Both the position numbers and the translations under genes were made by a program. A stretch of DNA of 64,000 nucleotides from NCBI RefSeq assembly GCF_026627255.1, contig NZ_JAPNLM010000031.1, positions 1-64,000 on the forward strand, written 5' to 3'. Under the pieces are notes generated by a model. That model was not told the origin of the DNA. It did no database searches and worked only from the letters and a program-made list of their open reading frames with translations. The stretch comes from Streptomyces antarcticus. Lineage in GTDB: Bacteria; Actinomycetota; Actinomycetes; Streptomycetales; Streptomycetaceae. Of the stretch, positions 1 to 7,991 are shown piece by piece. Each line of letters opens with the position of its first letter. Positions within the stretch are counted from its first letter, which is position 1.

Positions 1-45
1 CAACAACGGCGGCACGGCGGCGTACGTGGTCCGGGTGGGCGGTGC
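1..45 (+). repeat. Inverted partial copy of the CIS sheath gene at the window edge
   Basis: Bases 1-42 are identical to the reverse complement of 5526-5567, inside the sheath gene. They read in the sheath frame as Asn-Asn-Gly-Gly-Thr-Ala-Ala-Tyr and onward to Val-Gly-Gly-Ala. Base 43 differs, but the Gly-Gly-Ala codons still read the same, and similarity stops after that. The match reaches the left edge and may continue outside the window. It could be the end of a truncated second sheath gene, a real small inversion or duplication, or an assembly artefact at a contig end. The sequence alone cannot decide. Confidence 0.8.
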
Positions 46-75
46 GATGCGGGGCGGGTGTGTACGGCGTGGTGG

Positions 76-2895
76 TCAGCGGTCGCGGAGGCGGCCGAGG
101 CGTTCGCGGTCCCCGCGGAGTTCGGCGCGCAGCAGCCGCGAGAGCGGGGCGACGAGGCGCCGGGCGAGCGCGTCGAGCTCGGCCTGCGGTTGAGGCTGCG
201 GTTCGGGCTGCGGCGGGTGCGGTGGTTCGGCGGCCGGGGCGAGGGGGTGCGGTGCGACGGGCGGTGGGGCGGCCGGGGCGGACTGTACGGGGACGGCGGA
301 CGGCGGGGGCGGCGCTGTCGGCGGTGCGGAGGGTGCCGCGGTGGACGGGCGGGGGATCCGTTGCAGGGGTACGGCTCTCGGCGGGGCGGTGGGTGCTGGG
401 GGCCCCGGGGCCGGTTGCGCGGGGGCGGGTGTTCCCGGGGCGGCGCGCGGGCCGAGTGCGGCGCGCGGAAGCGGTGCCGCCCCGGCGGGTACGGCAGAGG
501 TCCGCCGCAGCACGGTGGGAGCCGCGGGCCCCGGTTCCGGAGCGGGTCCCGCCGGGGTGAGCGGCCGCCGGGAGGCCAGGGGCGCCGGAGCCGTGGGTGC
601 GCGCTTGATCCGGGGCGCGGGAATCCGTACGGAGGGGAGGGGCAGGGCGCCGGGTCCCGGTCCCGGAGGCGGGGCTTGGGGCGGGTCCGGGTCCGGGTCC
701 GGGGGCTGGGGCGTCGACGGCGCGGGCGCGGGGGCCGGCTTGATCGGGGCGCCGATCAGGGGCCGCCGGACGCTGGCCGCGGACTCTGCGGGCAGGGCGC
801 GCTGTACCCGCCGCACGAGGGGCTTGCGAGTCCCCGTGCCCGACCCCGGGGGAGGAAGGGGCACGGGGACGTGGGGGGCTCCGGCGAGGAGCGGTTCGGG
901 GGGCGTCGTGGCCGGGCCAGGCCCAGGCCCCGGGACGGGTGCGGGTACGTCCGGGGAGCCGACGGGCCGCACCGTCCGCGAGGGCACCGCGGGCCGGGGC
1001 GCGGAGGTCAACGGCGCACCGGCGCTCGCGGCCGCCCGCTGTACGACGCGTACGGGCCGGGGCGCTGGTGCCGGGAGGGCCGACGGGGCACGCGGCGGCT
1101 CGGGTTCGCGGAGGTTCCGCGCTCCGGGATCGGCTGTGACCGGCACGGCCTGCCGGGTGCCGGGCCCGGGCCCGCCGCCCCGGTGCCAGGGCGGCGCCGC
1201 CGGTGTGGCGACAGCCGTCTCAGGTACGGGGGAAGCCGTGGCGGTGGAGCGCTGAACGGGTGCGGCCGGTGGAGCGGGCGTGGTGAGGGGCCGCGGGGTG
1301 GCGGCGTCTGATGCCCTGGCCGGAGCCGTCGAGGAACCGGGCGCGGGCTGGGCCGCGGACGTACCCGGGACCGCGGGGGCGCGCGGTGCGTCGGCTCCGG
1401 GGGCCTGACCAGGGGTGGAGGCGGTTGCCGGGGCGGGCGAACTGCTGCCGTGACTGGGGGCGTTGGCGTGGGTGGAGCCCCGCGGGGACTCCGTGCGGGG
1501 GTTCTGCGGTGCTTGGGCGCCCCGGACCGGGCTCCGGGCCCAGTCGGCGGCGTCAGCCGGGGCCGCGGGCGGTGCCGGCGCGACCGCGGTGCGCTCGTGG
1601 GGCGTGGCCGGGAGCTCCCGCGCCGGTGCTCCGGCCGAGGAGGGGCGCAGGCCGGCGGGGGCGCGGGGCGTTGCCGACGCGGCACTCCGGGCCGGGAGGG
1701 TGGTACCCGCCGCGGCCGGCGCCGCGGAAGGCGTGGACCGCCGCACGGGGGAAGCCGGTCCCGGAGTCCCGGCCGGGGAGGGCGCCGGCGTGGCCCCGGG
1801 CCGGGAGGCCGCAGGGGCGGCGCGCTGGACGTGGTGTGCGGGGGCGGCGGTCGCAGCACCCGGGGCGGGCCGGCCCTGCGGCGACTCCGGCCCGGCGGAG
1901 GTACTGCCCGCGTCACGCTCGCCGGGGTGGTACACCGGCCGGGGAGCGGCGGGCGCGGCCGCCGCTGGACCGGGAGACGGCTCCCGGGGGGACGCCGCGG
2001 CGCCGGACGCCGGCCCGTGGTCGACGGCCGGGGACCACGGGCGCTGCGGGGCCGGGGCGGGCGGCGGCACGGCTCCGGAACGGGGCGCGGCGGAGCGCCG
2101 CCGCTGTACGGGGGCCGGGGGAGCGGCGGTTGTAGCCCTCGGCGCGGGGCCGCTCGGCGGCGGCGGTGTGGCGGACACGGCGGGCGTGCCGCCCGGATCG
2201 CGGTCGGCGGGGTTGCGCCCCGCACGGGGCACCGGAGACCCGGCCGCTGCCGGGGCGGTGTCCGGGAACGCGGCCGATACCGCCGGGGTGGCTTCGGCCG
2301 CCGCCGGGCGGTCCGGGGCCGTGGACGTAGCCGGGGCTGATGTCGTAGGGGCGGGGGAGGTCGCGGGGGCGGGCTGCGACGGGGTTGCGGCCGCGTGCGG
2401 GTGGGACGGGGCCGATGCCGTCGGGGTGGTTTCGGCCGTCGGCGCGCGGCGGGAAGCCGGGGCCGGGGGTGGTGGGGTGGCGGTGTGGGCCGCGGGTGAC
2501 GTCATCGGGGGGTGAGGGGGCGTTCCCGCCAGGGGCAGGCGTTGCAAGTGCGGGGAGAGGGGGGACGGAGCCGGAGCCGGGCCCGGACCCCGGGGGACCG
2601 GCACGAGGGCGTCCAGGAGCAGGCCGGACGGGGCCGACGGGGCAACGGCGTGCCCCATCCCACCGCTGAGGGCCAGGCTCTGCCGCGTCGCCAGCGACGT
2701 GGGGAAGTTCCGGTCGGCCGTCAGCCGCGGCACGCCCAGCACCCGCTGGACCGGGGCCGCCGCCGCCCACCCGCCGTCCGCCGGAACGGGCGTCGCCGCG
2801 GGCCCCGGTACGTTGGTCGCCCCGCCGGCCGGTCCCGTACCCTGCGCCGCGCGTTCCCGTGCCCGCTCCCGCCGGCGTCGTCCGAACAGCCCCAT
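76..2895 (-). CDS. Large Pro/Ala-rich CIS-associated protein with recurring VQR motifs
   Basis: This 939-residue protein is mostly low-complexity Pro/Ala/Gly/Ser sequence and is probably disordered. It starts with a basic segment (MGLFGRRRRERARERA). Short PVQR, VVQR, VRRVQR and PLQR motifs recur through its length, each followed by a small or hydrophobic residue. It ends in a charged, probably helical segment (about the last 35 residues, with LARRLVAPLSRLLRAEL). The ATG at 2895 lies about 43 bases downstream of the small DUF6760-type gene, so it is the distal member of the leftward CIS operon seen here. Its role is unknown. Tape-measure, scaffold or cargo-adaptor functions are possible from context only. 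Synonymous-site GC and the absence of stops support real coding. Confidence 0.75.
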   Translation of the reverse strand: MGLFGRRRRERARERAAQGTGPAGGATNVPGPAATPVPADGGWAAAAPVQRVLGVPRLTADRNFPTSLATRQSLALSGGMGHAVAPSAPSGLLLDALVPVPRGPGPAPAPSPLSPHLQRLPLAGTPPHPPMTSPAAHTATPPPPAPASRRAPTAETTPTASAPSHPHAAATPSQPAPATSPAPTTSAPATSTAPDRPAAAEATPAVSAAFPDTAPAAAGSPVPRAGRNPADRDPGGTPAVSATPPPPSGPAPRATTAAPPAPVQRRRSAAPRSGAVPPPAPAPQRPWSPAVDHGPASGAAASPREPSPGPAAAAPAAPRPVYHPGERDAGSTSAGPESPQGRPAPGAATAAPAHHVQRAAPAASRPGATPAPSPAGTPGPASPVRRSTPSAAPAAAGTTLPARSAASATPRAPAGLRPSSAGAPARELPATPHERTAVAPAPPAAPADAADWARSPVRGAQAPQNPRTESPRGSTHANAPSHGSSSPAPATASTPGQAPGADAPRAPAVPGTSAAQPAPGSSTAPARASDAATPRPLTTPAPPAAPVQRSTATASPVPETAVATPAAPPWHRGGGPGPGTRQAVPVTADPGARNLREPEPPRAPSALPAPAPRPVRVVQRAAASAGAPLTSAPRPAVPSRTVRPVGSPDVPAPVPGPGPGPATTPPEPLLAGAPHVPVPLPPPGSGTGTRKPLVRRVQRALPAESAASVRRPLIGAPIKPAPAPAPSTPQPPDPDPDPPQAPPPGPGPGALPLPSVRIPAPRIKRAPTAPAPLASRRPLTPAGPAPEPGPAAPTVLRRTSAVPAGAAPLPRAALGPRAAPGTPAPAQPAPGPPAPTAPPRAVPLQRIPRPSTAAPSAPPTAPPPPSAVPVQSAPAAPPPVAPHPLAPAAEPPHPPQPEPQPQPQAELDALARRLVAPLSRLLRAELRGDRERLGRLRDR

Positions 2896-2938
2896 CGTCT
2901 TTCCCTTCCCTTCCGGTTCACCGTGCGGCCGAGGCCCG

Positions 2939-3082
2939 TTACGCCTCTTCCAACCGCGCCACCCGCCGTACGTACGCCTGCCGGTCCGCGTGTTCGAGGT
3001 CGAGGATCGTGTCCAGGTCCCAGTGGAGGTGGTAGGCCAGGTACGCGGTCTCCTCCTCGAGCAGGTCGGCCGCGTACGTCAC
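2939..3082 (-). CDS. Small DUF6760-type CIS protein
   Basis: This is a 47-residue protein beginning VTYAADLLEEETAYLAYHLHW. Acidic and aromatic residues in the first half and a HADRQAYVRRV segment match the small proteins found next to tube and tail-assembly genes in actinobacterial contractile injection systems. The GTG start at 3082 overlaps the TGA of the preceding gene by four bases, which fixes the start and indicates translational coupling. An upstream start is possible in frame but would sit inside the neighbour. No enzymatic motif is visible. A structural or assembly role is inferred only from position. Confidence 0.7.
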   Translation of the reverse strand: MTYAADLLEEETAYLAYHLHWDLDTILDLEHADRQAYVRRVARLEEA

Positions 3083-3558
3083 GATTCCCCCAGGCGGCTC
3101 CCGGCCAGCTCGACTTCGAAGGCGCCCTCGCAGTGCGGACACGACACGGCCGCGCGGGTGTGACCCTCCGCGTTGATCCGCCGGTAGAAGTCCTGGAGGA
3201 AGGCGAGGTCGGAGGCGAACATGTTCTCCACCGTCCCGTCGTGCACCATCGCCAGCGTGCCGAGCCGGGTGATCACCCGGCCCAGCAGCACCACCGACAG
3301 GTACGCCGGGTTCTCGCGCACCCGAACGTCCCGCAGCGGGACCAGCTCGTCCCGGGCCGTGGCCAGCCGCATCGAGCCGTTGCGGTGCACGCTCCCGGAC
3401 TCGTCCACGAAGCCGCGCGGCAGCTCGAACTCGAACTCCGTGCGCAGCGGCTCCCGTACGGCCGCTCCCGGGCCGCCGGCCGGCCCCTCTCCCGGGGTGG
3501 GTCCTTGTTCCGGTCCCTGCCCCTGTCCTTGCCCCTGTCCGGGTCCCTGGCGTCGCAT
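3079..3558 (-). CDS. Phage tail assembly-type protein of the contractile injection system
   Basis: This 159-residue protein starts with a Gln/Gly/Pro-rich tract (about residues 1-35) followed by a globular part: TEFEFELPRGFVDESGSVHR, the MRLATARDELVPLRD stretch, and a C-terminal CPHCEGAFEVEL segment with a CxxC pair that may bind metal. This matches the baseplate or tail assembly proteins encoded between tube and downstream genes in CIS loci. The ATG at 3558 overlaps the last base of the tube gene's TAA, so the start is well fixed despite a longer open frame upstream. The C-terminal end overlaps the next gene by four bases. It probably acts in the cytoplasm during particle assembly. Confidence 0.75.
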   Translation of the reverse strand: MRRQGPGQGQGQGQGPEQGPTPGEGPAGGPGAAVREPLRTEFEFELPRGFVDESGSVHRNGSMRLATARDELVPLRDVRVRENPAYLSVVLLGRVITRLGTLAMVHDGTVENMFASDLAFLQDFYRRINAEGHTRAAVSCPHCEGAFEVELAGSRLGES

Positions 3559-4001
3559 TACTCGATGACCAGCTCTTCGAAGGTGATGGTGACCTGCTCG
3601 GTGAGCGCCGACGCGGCGCCCGCCTTCACCGAGCTGACCTCCACCTTGGAACACCAGGCGTTGCGCAGGTTGTAGCGGCGTACCGGGTTGTCCTGGTAGT
3701 CCATCATCATGATCGTGGCGTTCTTGCGGGCGGAGCCCATGTCGCCGTTGATCGAGGCGCTGATCCACTCGGTGAAGGCGGTCGACTGGGTCGCCCCGCG
3801 CGTCACCGAGCACTGCCCGGCCTTCTTCACGCCGGGCAGCTTCTTGATGACGGGCCTGCCGTCCGCCGAGACCTGCTGGTACTCGATGACGTCCTGCTCC
3901 ATGGACAGGCTGCTGACTTCCTGAAGGAACTCGACCATGACACCGTCGATCTGCAAGCCGAAGTTGTGCGAGGTGAGCGCGTCACCGGGCTGAAGGGACA
4001 T
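3558..4001 (-). CDS. CIS inner tube protein (phage tail protein family)
   Basis: This 147-residue protein has the typical length and opening of CIS/phage tail tube subunits (MSLQPGDALTSHNFGLQIDG). It then has VMVEFLQEVSSLSMEQDVIE, a WISASINGD segment, and a C-terminal beta-rich VTITFEELVIE. Such subunits form stacked hexameric rings inside the sheath, through which or with which cargo is expelled. It lies between the sheath and tail-assembly genes, the standard CIS order. The gap to the sheath stop is 116 bases. The ATG at 4001 is preceded by an AAGGAG-like site on the minus strand. Confidence 0.9.
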   Translation of the reverse strand: MSLQPGDALTSHNFGLQIDGVMVEFLQEVSSLSMEQDVIEYQQVSADGRPVIKKLPGVKKAGQCSVTRGATQSTAFTEWISASINGDMGSARKNATIMMMDYQDNPVRRYNLRNAWCSKVEVSSVKAGAASALTEQVTITFEELVIE

Positions 4002-4117
4002 GCGGGGCTTCTCCTTGTACGTGCGTGCGTGGCGTGCGTGGTGTGCCTGATGTGCGTGGCGTGCGGGCGGTCAGGCGCCGGGCCCCGGCGGCCCCGGAGG
4101 CCCCGGCGGGAGCGGGC

Positions 4118-5785
4118 CTACTCCTCCAGCTCCCCTCCGCCGCCCGAGAACTGGGCCAGCCGGAACACCACGAACTCGGCCGGCTTGACCGGCGCGATGC
4201 CGATCTCGCACACCACCCGCCCGAGGTCCACGGACTCGACGGGGTTCGTCTCCGCGTCGCACTTCACGTAGAACGCGTCCTCGGGGCGCTGGCCGAACAG
4301 GGCGCCCGAACGCCACTCGTTGACGAGGAAGGCCGAGATGTTGCGCCGGATCCGCGCCCACAGCGCCTGGTCGTTCGGCTCGAACACCACCCACTGGGTG
4401 CCGATCAGGATCGACTCCTCCAGGTAGTTGAAGTAGCGGCGCACGTTCAGGTAGCGCCACGCAGGGTCGGAGGCCAGCGTGCGCGCACCCCAGACGCGGA
4501 TGCCCCGGCCCGGGAAGGCGCGGACGCAGTTCACGCCGACGGGGTTGAGCAGGTCCTGCTCACCACGGGTGATCTGGAGCTCCAGATCGACGGCGCCCCG
4601 CACGATCTCGTTGGCCGGGGCCTTGTGCACTCCGCGCTCGGCGTCGTTGCGGGCCCAGACACCGGCCATGTGGCCGGAGGGCGGGACCATCTCCGTCTGC
4701 CCGCTCGACGGGTCGAAGACCTTGATCCACGGGTAGTAGAGCGCGGCGTAGCGGGAGTCGTAACCGGCCACGTCCATGCGCCACTTGCGGATGTCCCGCG
4801 CGTTCAGGCCGGGCGGCGGGTCGAGGACCGCCATCCGGTCGCCCATCAGCTCGCAGTGCGCGATCATGCCGAGTTGTACGGCCTTGACCTGCTCCAGGTC
4901 GATCAGGCCATGCTGGTAGGCGGCCATCAGGTCGGGCGCGGCCACCATGTTGACCTCGTCCAGGGCCTCCAGGCCGCCGAAACCGGTGCGGTCGGCGGAG
5001 TCGCCGATGAACCGCGCGGAGTCCAGCCGGCCTTCCCCGGAGGCCTGCACGGTCCCCGTCGGGGCCGCGGCGGAGGATGCGGGGGATGCGGGGAGCGCGC
5101 CGGGTGCGGGCACGGCCAGGGTCAGGGTCTGCACCTCGGGCCGGGCCTGCGTCACACCCGGAGCGGGCTCCTCGACCACGATGGTCTTCGACCGCTGACG
5201 GATCTGCGTGACGACGTAGTTGCGCGCCGACTTCCGGGCACTGACGTCGAAGTCCTCGACGAGCGTGTCGCCGTCCTTGACCAGCAGTTTGAAGCGATCG
5301 GCTCCGCCCTCGCCCTCGACGTCCTGGACCTCGACGGTCAGCGTCCCGCCGTCGCCCCGGCCTGCGGCGAGCGCCGCCACCTTGAACGCGCCGAGCGCGA
5401 CGGCCTCGCCGACCGCGATCTCCCGCGGAGCGGAGGCCCCGGCCGGTCCGCTGGCGGTGGACGCGGTGGACGCGGAGGCCTGGCGCCCTCCGGCCGTGGA
5501 TGCCGGACGCCCGGCCGCGGGGGCGCCGCCCACCCGGACCACGTACGCCGCCGTGCCGCCGTTGTTGAAGAACCCGTACACGGAGTGCGCCAGGTAGCAG
5601 CTGGCCGTGAAATCACCGAACTCGGCAACGTACTGCGACCAGTTGGTCACCAGCGTCGGCTCGTTCAGCGGCCCGTGGGGAGCCAGCCCCACGAAGGCGG
5701 CTACCGACGTCCCCACTCCCTCGATGGGCCGGGACCCGCCGGCGACCTCTTCCACATAGACGCCGGGGGACAGGTAGGTGGGCAC
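4118..5785 (-). CDS. CIS contractile sheath protein
   Basis: This 555-residue phage-tail-sheath family protein begins VPTYLSPGVYVEEVAGGSRP. A central, probably surface-exposed domain contains an Ala/Ser/Gly-rich insertion (about residues 85-115). The conserved C-terminal part includes GVWARNDAERGVHKAPANE, GIRVWGARTL and RRNISAFLVNEWRSGALFG, the region that interlocks sheath subunits. Contraction of the sheath drives the inner tube. The GTG start at 5785 is chosen because it has a strong AAGGAG site eight bases upstream and matches the family's N-terminus. A much longer frame reaching 6433 is a shadow of the divergent regulator gene. Residues NNGGTAAYVVRVGGA are those duplicated at the window's left edge. 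Confidence 0.93.
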   Translation of the reverse strand: MPTYLSPGVYVEEVAGGSRPIEGVGTSVAAFVGLAPHGPLNEPTLVTNWSQYVAEFGDFTASCYLAHSVYGFFNNGGTAAYVVRVGGAPAAGRPASTAGGRQASASTASTASGPAGASAPREIAVGEAVALGAFKVAALAAGRGDGGTLTVEVQDVEGEGGADRFKLLVKDGDTLVEDFDVSARKSARNYVVTQIRQRSKTIVVEEPAPGVTQARPEVQTLTLAVPAPGALPASPASSAAAPTGTVQASGEGRLDSARFIGDSADRTGFGGLEALDEVNMVAAPDLMAAYQHGLIDLEQVKAVQLGMIAHCELMGDRMAVLDPPPGLNARDIRKWRMDVAGYDSRYAALYYPWIKVFDPSSGQTEMVPPSGHMAGVWARNDAERGVHKAPANEIVRGAVDLELQITRGEQDLLNPVGVNCVRAFPGRGIRVWGARTLASDPAWRYLNVRRYFNYLEESILIGTQWVVFEPNDQALWARIRRNISAFLVNEWRSGALFGQRPEDAFYVKCDAETNPVESVDLGRVVCEIGIAPVKPAEFVVFRLAQFSGGGGELEE

Positions 5786-5973
5786 GCGGTGATCTCCTTG
5801 CGGTGGTGGGACGGGCCGGTTCCGCTGGTCAGACCGACCTTCGCCCATCCGCCCACCACCGCGGGAGGGCCGGGCGGGCGGAGTCGAGGGCAGCGCGGGC
5901 TGCCCGCCCGTACCCGCCGCGCACGTCCCGCGTAACGTTGCCCGCGGCCGTTGTGCGGGGAACCGGGGGGCGC

Positions 5974-7893
5974 GTGACGCGGGAGCAGGGTGGGGGAGAC
6001 GCGGCGGGCCTGCGGTTCCGGATGCTCGGGCCGATGACCGCCCGGGTGGCCGGCGGGGCACCCCTGGCGCTCGGATCCAACCAGCAGCGGGCCCTGCTCG
6101 CCGTCCTGCTCCTGCGGCGCGGGCGCACCGCGCCCATGGCCGAACTCCTCGACGCCCTCTGGGGAGAGCGGGTACCGCCGCGCGCCGTGGGCACCCTGCG
6201 CACGTACGTGTCACGGCTGCGTTCCCTCTTCGAGCCGGACCGGCCCGCCCGCGCACCGGGCAGGCTCCTGCTGTCGGCCCCCGACGGCTACGCCCTGCGG
6301 CTGCACGGCCCGGTCCTGGACATGGACCAGTTCGAGCGCGGCCTCGCCGACGCCGCCCGGCTGCGCACCGCCGGTGACACCCGCGAGGCGTACCGCACCC
6401 TCGGCGACGCGCTCGGACTCTGGTCGGGCACACCGCTCGCCGGGCTCCCCGGCCCGTACGCCGAGGCGCAGCGGGACCGGCTCACCGAACTGTGGCTGAA
6501 CGCCCGCGAGGACCACTTCCACAGCGCCCTGGAACTCGGCCTCGACCGCGACATCGCGGCCGTCGCGGCGCTGCGCGCCTTCGCCGCCGAGCACCCGCTG
6601 CGCGAAAGGACCCAGGCCCTGCTCATGCTCGCGCTGCACCGTGCGGGCCGCCCCGGCGAGGCCCTCGCGGTGTACGAGGTCACCCGCGACACCCTCGACG
6701 TGGAACTCGGGGTCCCGCCCGGGCCCGAACTGGCGGCACTGCACCGCAGGCTGCGTTCCCAGGACGCCACCGGTGGACCGGGCACGGTCCCGCCGGGAAC
6801 GGATCCCCGGCCCACCGGGGCCCCGGGAGGGGCGCGCGCGACACCCGGCGCGGCGTCCGCGCCCGCGTTCCCCTTCCCCCCGGCGGGCCCGCCCACCCCG
6901 GCGGCACCCTCCGCCCCGGTGGCCCCCCTCGCCCCCGCGGTCCCCCTCGCCCCCGCCGTCCCGTTCGCCGGACGGGCGGCGGAGACCGGCCTGCTCGCGC
7001 GGCTGCTGACCGGCGCTGCGGACGACGCCGTGCCCGTGGCGGTGCTCACCGGCATGCCGGGCATCGGCAAGACCGCCCTCGCCGAACACGTCGCCGAGCA
7101 GGCCCGCGGCTCCTTCCCCGACGGCGTGCTCCGGGTCTGCCTGCGCGGCGGCCCCGCCGAGGCGCTCGCCCGGCTCGTGAGTGCCCTCGGCGTCCCGGGC
7201 CCCGAGCTGCCCGAGGGCCTCGAGGCCCGGGCGGCGCTCTACCGCTCCCTGCTGGCCGGGCGGCGCGTCCTCGCCCTCCTGGACGACGCGCACGACACCG
7301 CGGGGCTGCTCCCGCTGCTGCCCGGCACCCCGGGCTGCGCCGCGCTCGTCACGAGCACCGGGCGCGGTCTGCTCGTACCGGGGGCGCTGCTCGTCGACGT
7401 ACCGGAACTCGACGAAGCGGCCGCCCTGCGGCTCCTGGCCGCTGCCGCCGGACCGGGGCGGACGGGGGAGTCCGCGGCGCTGCGCGCCCTCGCCGGCCGG
7501 TGCGCCGGACTGCCGCTCGCCCTGTACCTGGCCGGCCGCCGGCTCAGCCTGGACCCCGCCCTGCCGGCGGCCGCCCTCGCGACCGCGGACGGCCCCCGGC
7601 TGCTCGCGGAACTGCGGGCCGACGGGCTCGCCGTCGCGGAACGGCTCCGCCGCTGCCACACCCGCCTGACGCCCGCCGCCGCCCGCGCCCTGCGGGCCAC
7701 GGCCGCCGCCCCCGGCGCCTTCGGGCACGCATGGGCCGCCGACGTGAGCGGCGCCTCCGAGGCCGCGGCGGCGGACGCGATCGACGAGCTCGTCGACTCG
7801 GGCCTGCTCCAGCCCGGCACCTCGGACAGCTACCGCTACCACCCGCTGGTCCGCCAGTTCGCCCGGCAGGCCCCCGCCCCCGCCGCGCACTGA
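5974..7893 (+). CDS. SARP/AfsR-type transcriptional regulator with NB-ARC ATPase domain
   Basis: This 639-residue protein has an OmpR-like winged-helix DNA-binding domain (about residues 13-100, RFRMLGPMTARVAGG to LRTYVSRLRSLFE). A bacterial transcriptional activation domain follows (about 105-255, LHRAGRPGEALAVYEVTRDTL). After a Pro/Ala linker comes an NB-ARC ATPase with Walker A GMPGIGKTAL and a Walker-B-like RVLALLDDAHD. It lacks the C-terminal TPR array of full AfsR. GTG at 5974 is used because similarity begins just after it; ATG at 6022 is an alternative. It is transcribed divergently from the sheath operon across a 188-base gap and directly precedes the CisA-like gene, so it is a candidate local regulator of the CIS. 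Confidence 0.85.
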   Translation: MTREQGGGDAAGLRFRMLGPMTARVAGGAPLALGSNQQRALLAVLLLRRGRTAPMAELLDALWGERVPPRAVGTLRTYVSRLRSLFEPDRPARAPGRLLLSAPDGYALRLHGPVLDMDQFERGLADAARLRTAGDTREAYRTLGDALGLWSGTPLAGLPGPYAEAQRDRLTELWLNAREDHFHSALELGLDRDIAAVAALRAFAAEHPLRERTQALLMLALHRAGRPGEALAVYEVTRDTLDVELGVPPGPELAALHRRLRSQDATGGPGTVPPGTDPRPTGAPGGARATPGAASAPAFPFPPAGPPTPAAPSAPVAPLAPAVPLAPAVPFAGRAAETGLLARLLTGAADDAVPVAVLTGMPGIGKTALAEHVAEQARGSFPDGVLRVCLRGGPAEALARLVSALGVPGPELPEGLEARAALYRSLLAGRRVLALLDDAHDTAGLLPLLPGTPGCAALVTSTGRGLLVPGALLVDVPELDEAAALRLLAAAAGPGRTGESAALRALAGRCAGLPLALYLAGRRLSLDPALPAAALATADGPRLLAELRADGLAVAERLRRCHTRLTPAAARALRATAAAPGAFGHAWAADVSGASEAAAADAIDELVDSGLLQPGTSDSYRYHPLVRQFARQAPAPAAH

Positions 7894-7907
7894 CGGGCCC
7901 CGTCCGT

Positions 7908-7919
7908 CCGTACGTACGG
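7908..7919. promoter_or_regulatory. 12-bp palindrome between regulator and CisA-like gene
   Basis: CCGTACGTACGG is a perfect palindrome in the 98-base gap between the SARP-type gene and the next gene. It could be an operator or simply GC-rich sequence. No second copy was found in the immediate area. Confidence 0.25.
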
Positions 7920-7991
7920 GCAGTCAGGTGTGCCCCCAGCCGGGTACTTTCGGGCACCGATCGGCTCACCCGTGCCGCCTAGCCTTCCCGC

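Noticed and set aside
5786..6433. Extension of the sheath frame upstream to 6433 as one 771-residue protein
   Set aside because: The family N-terminus and a strong ribosome site fix the start at 5785. The extension is antisense to the SARP-type gene.
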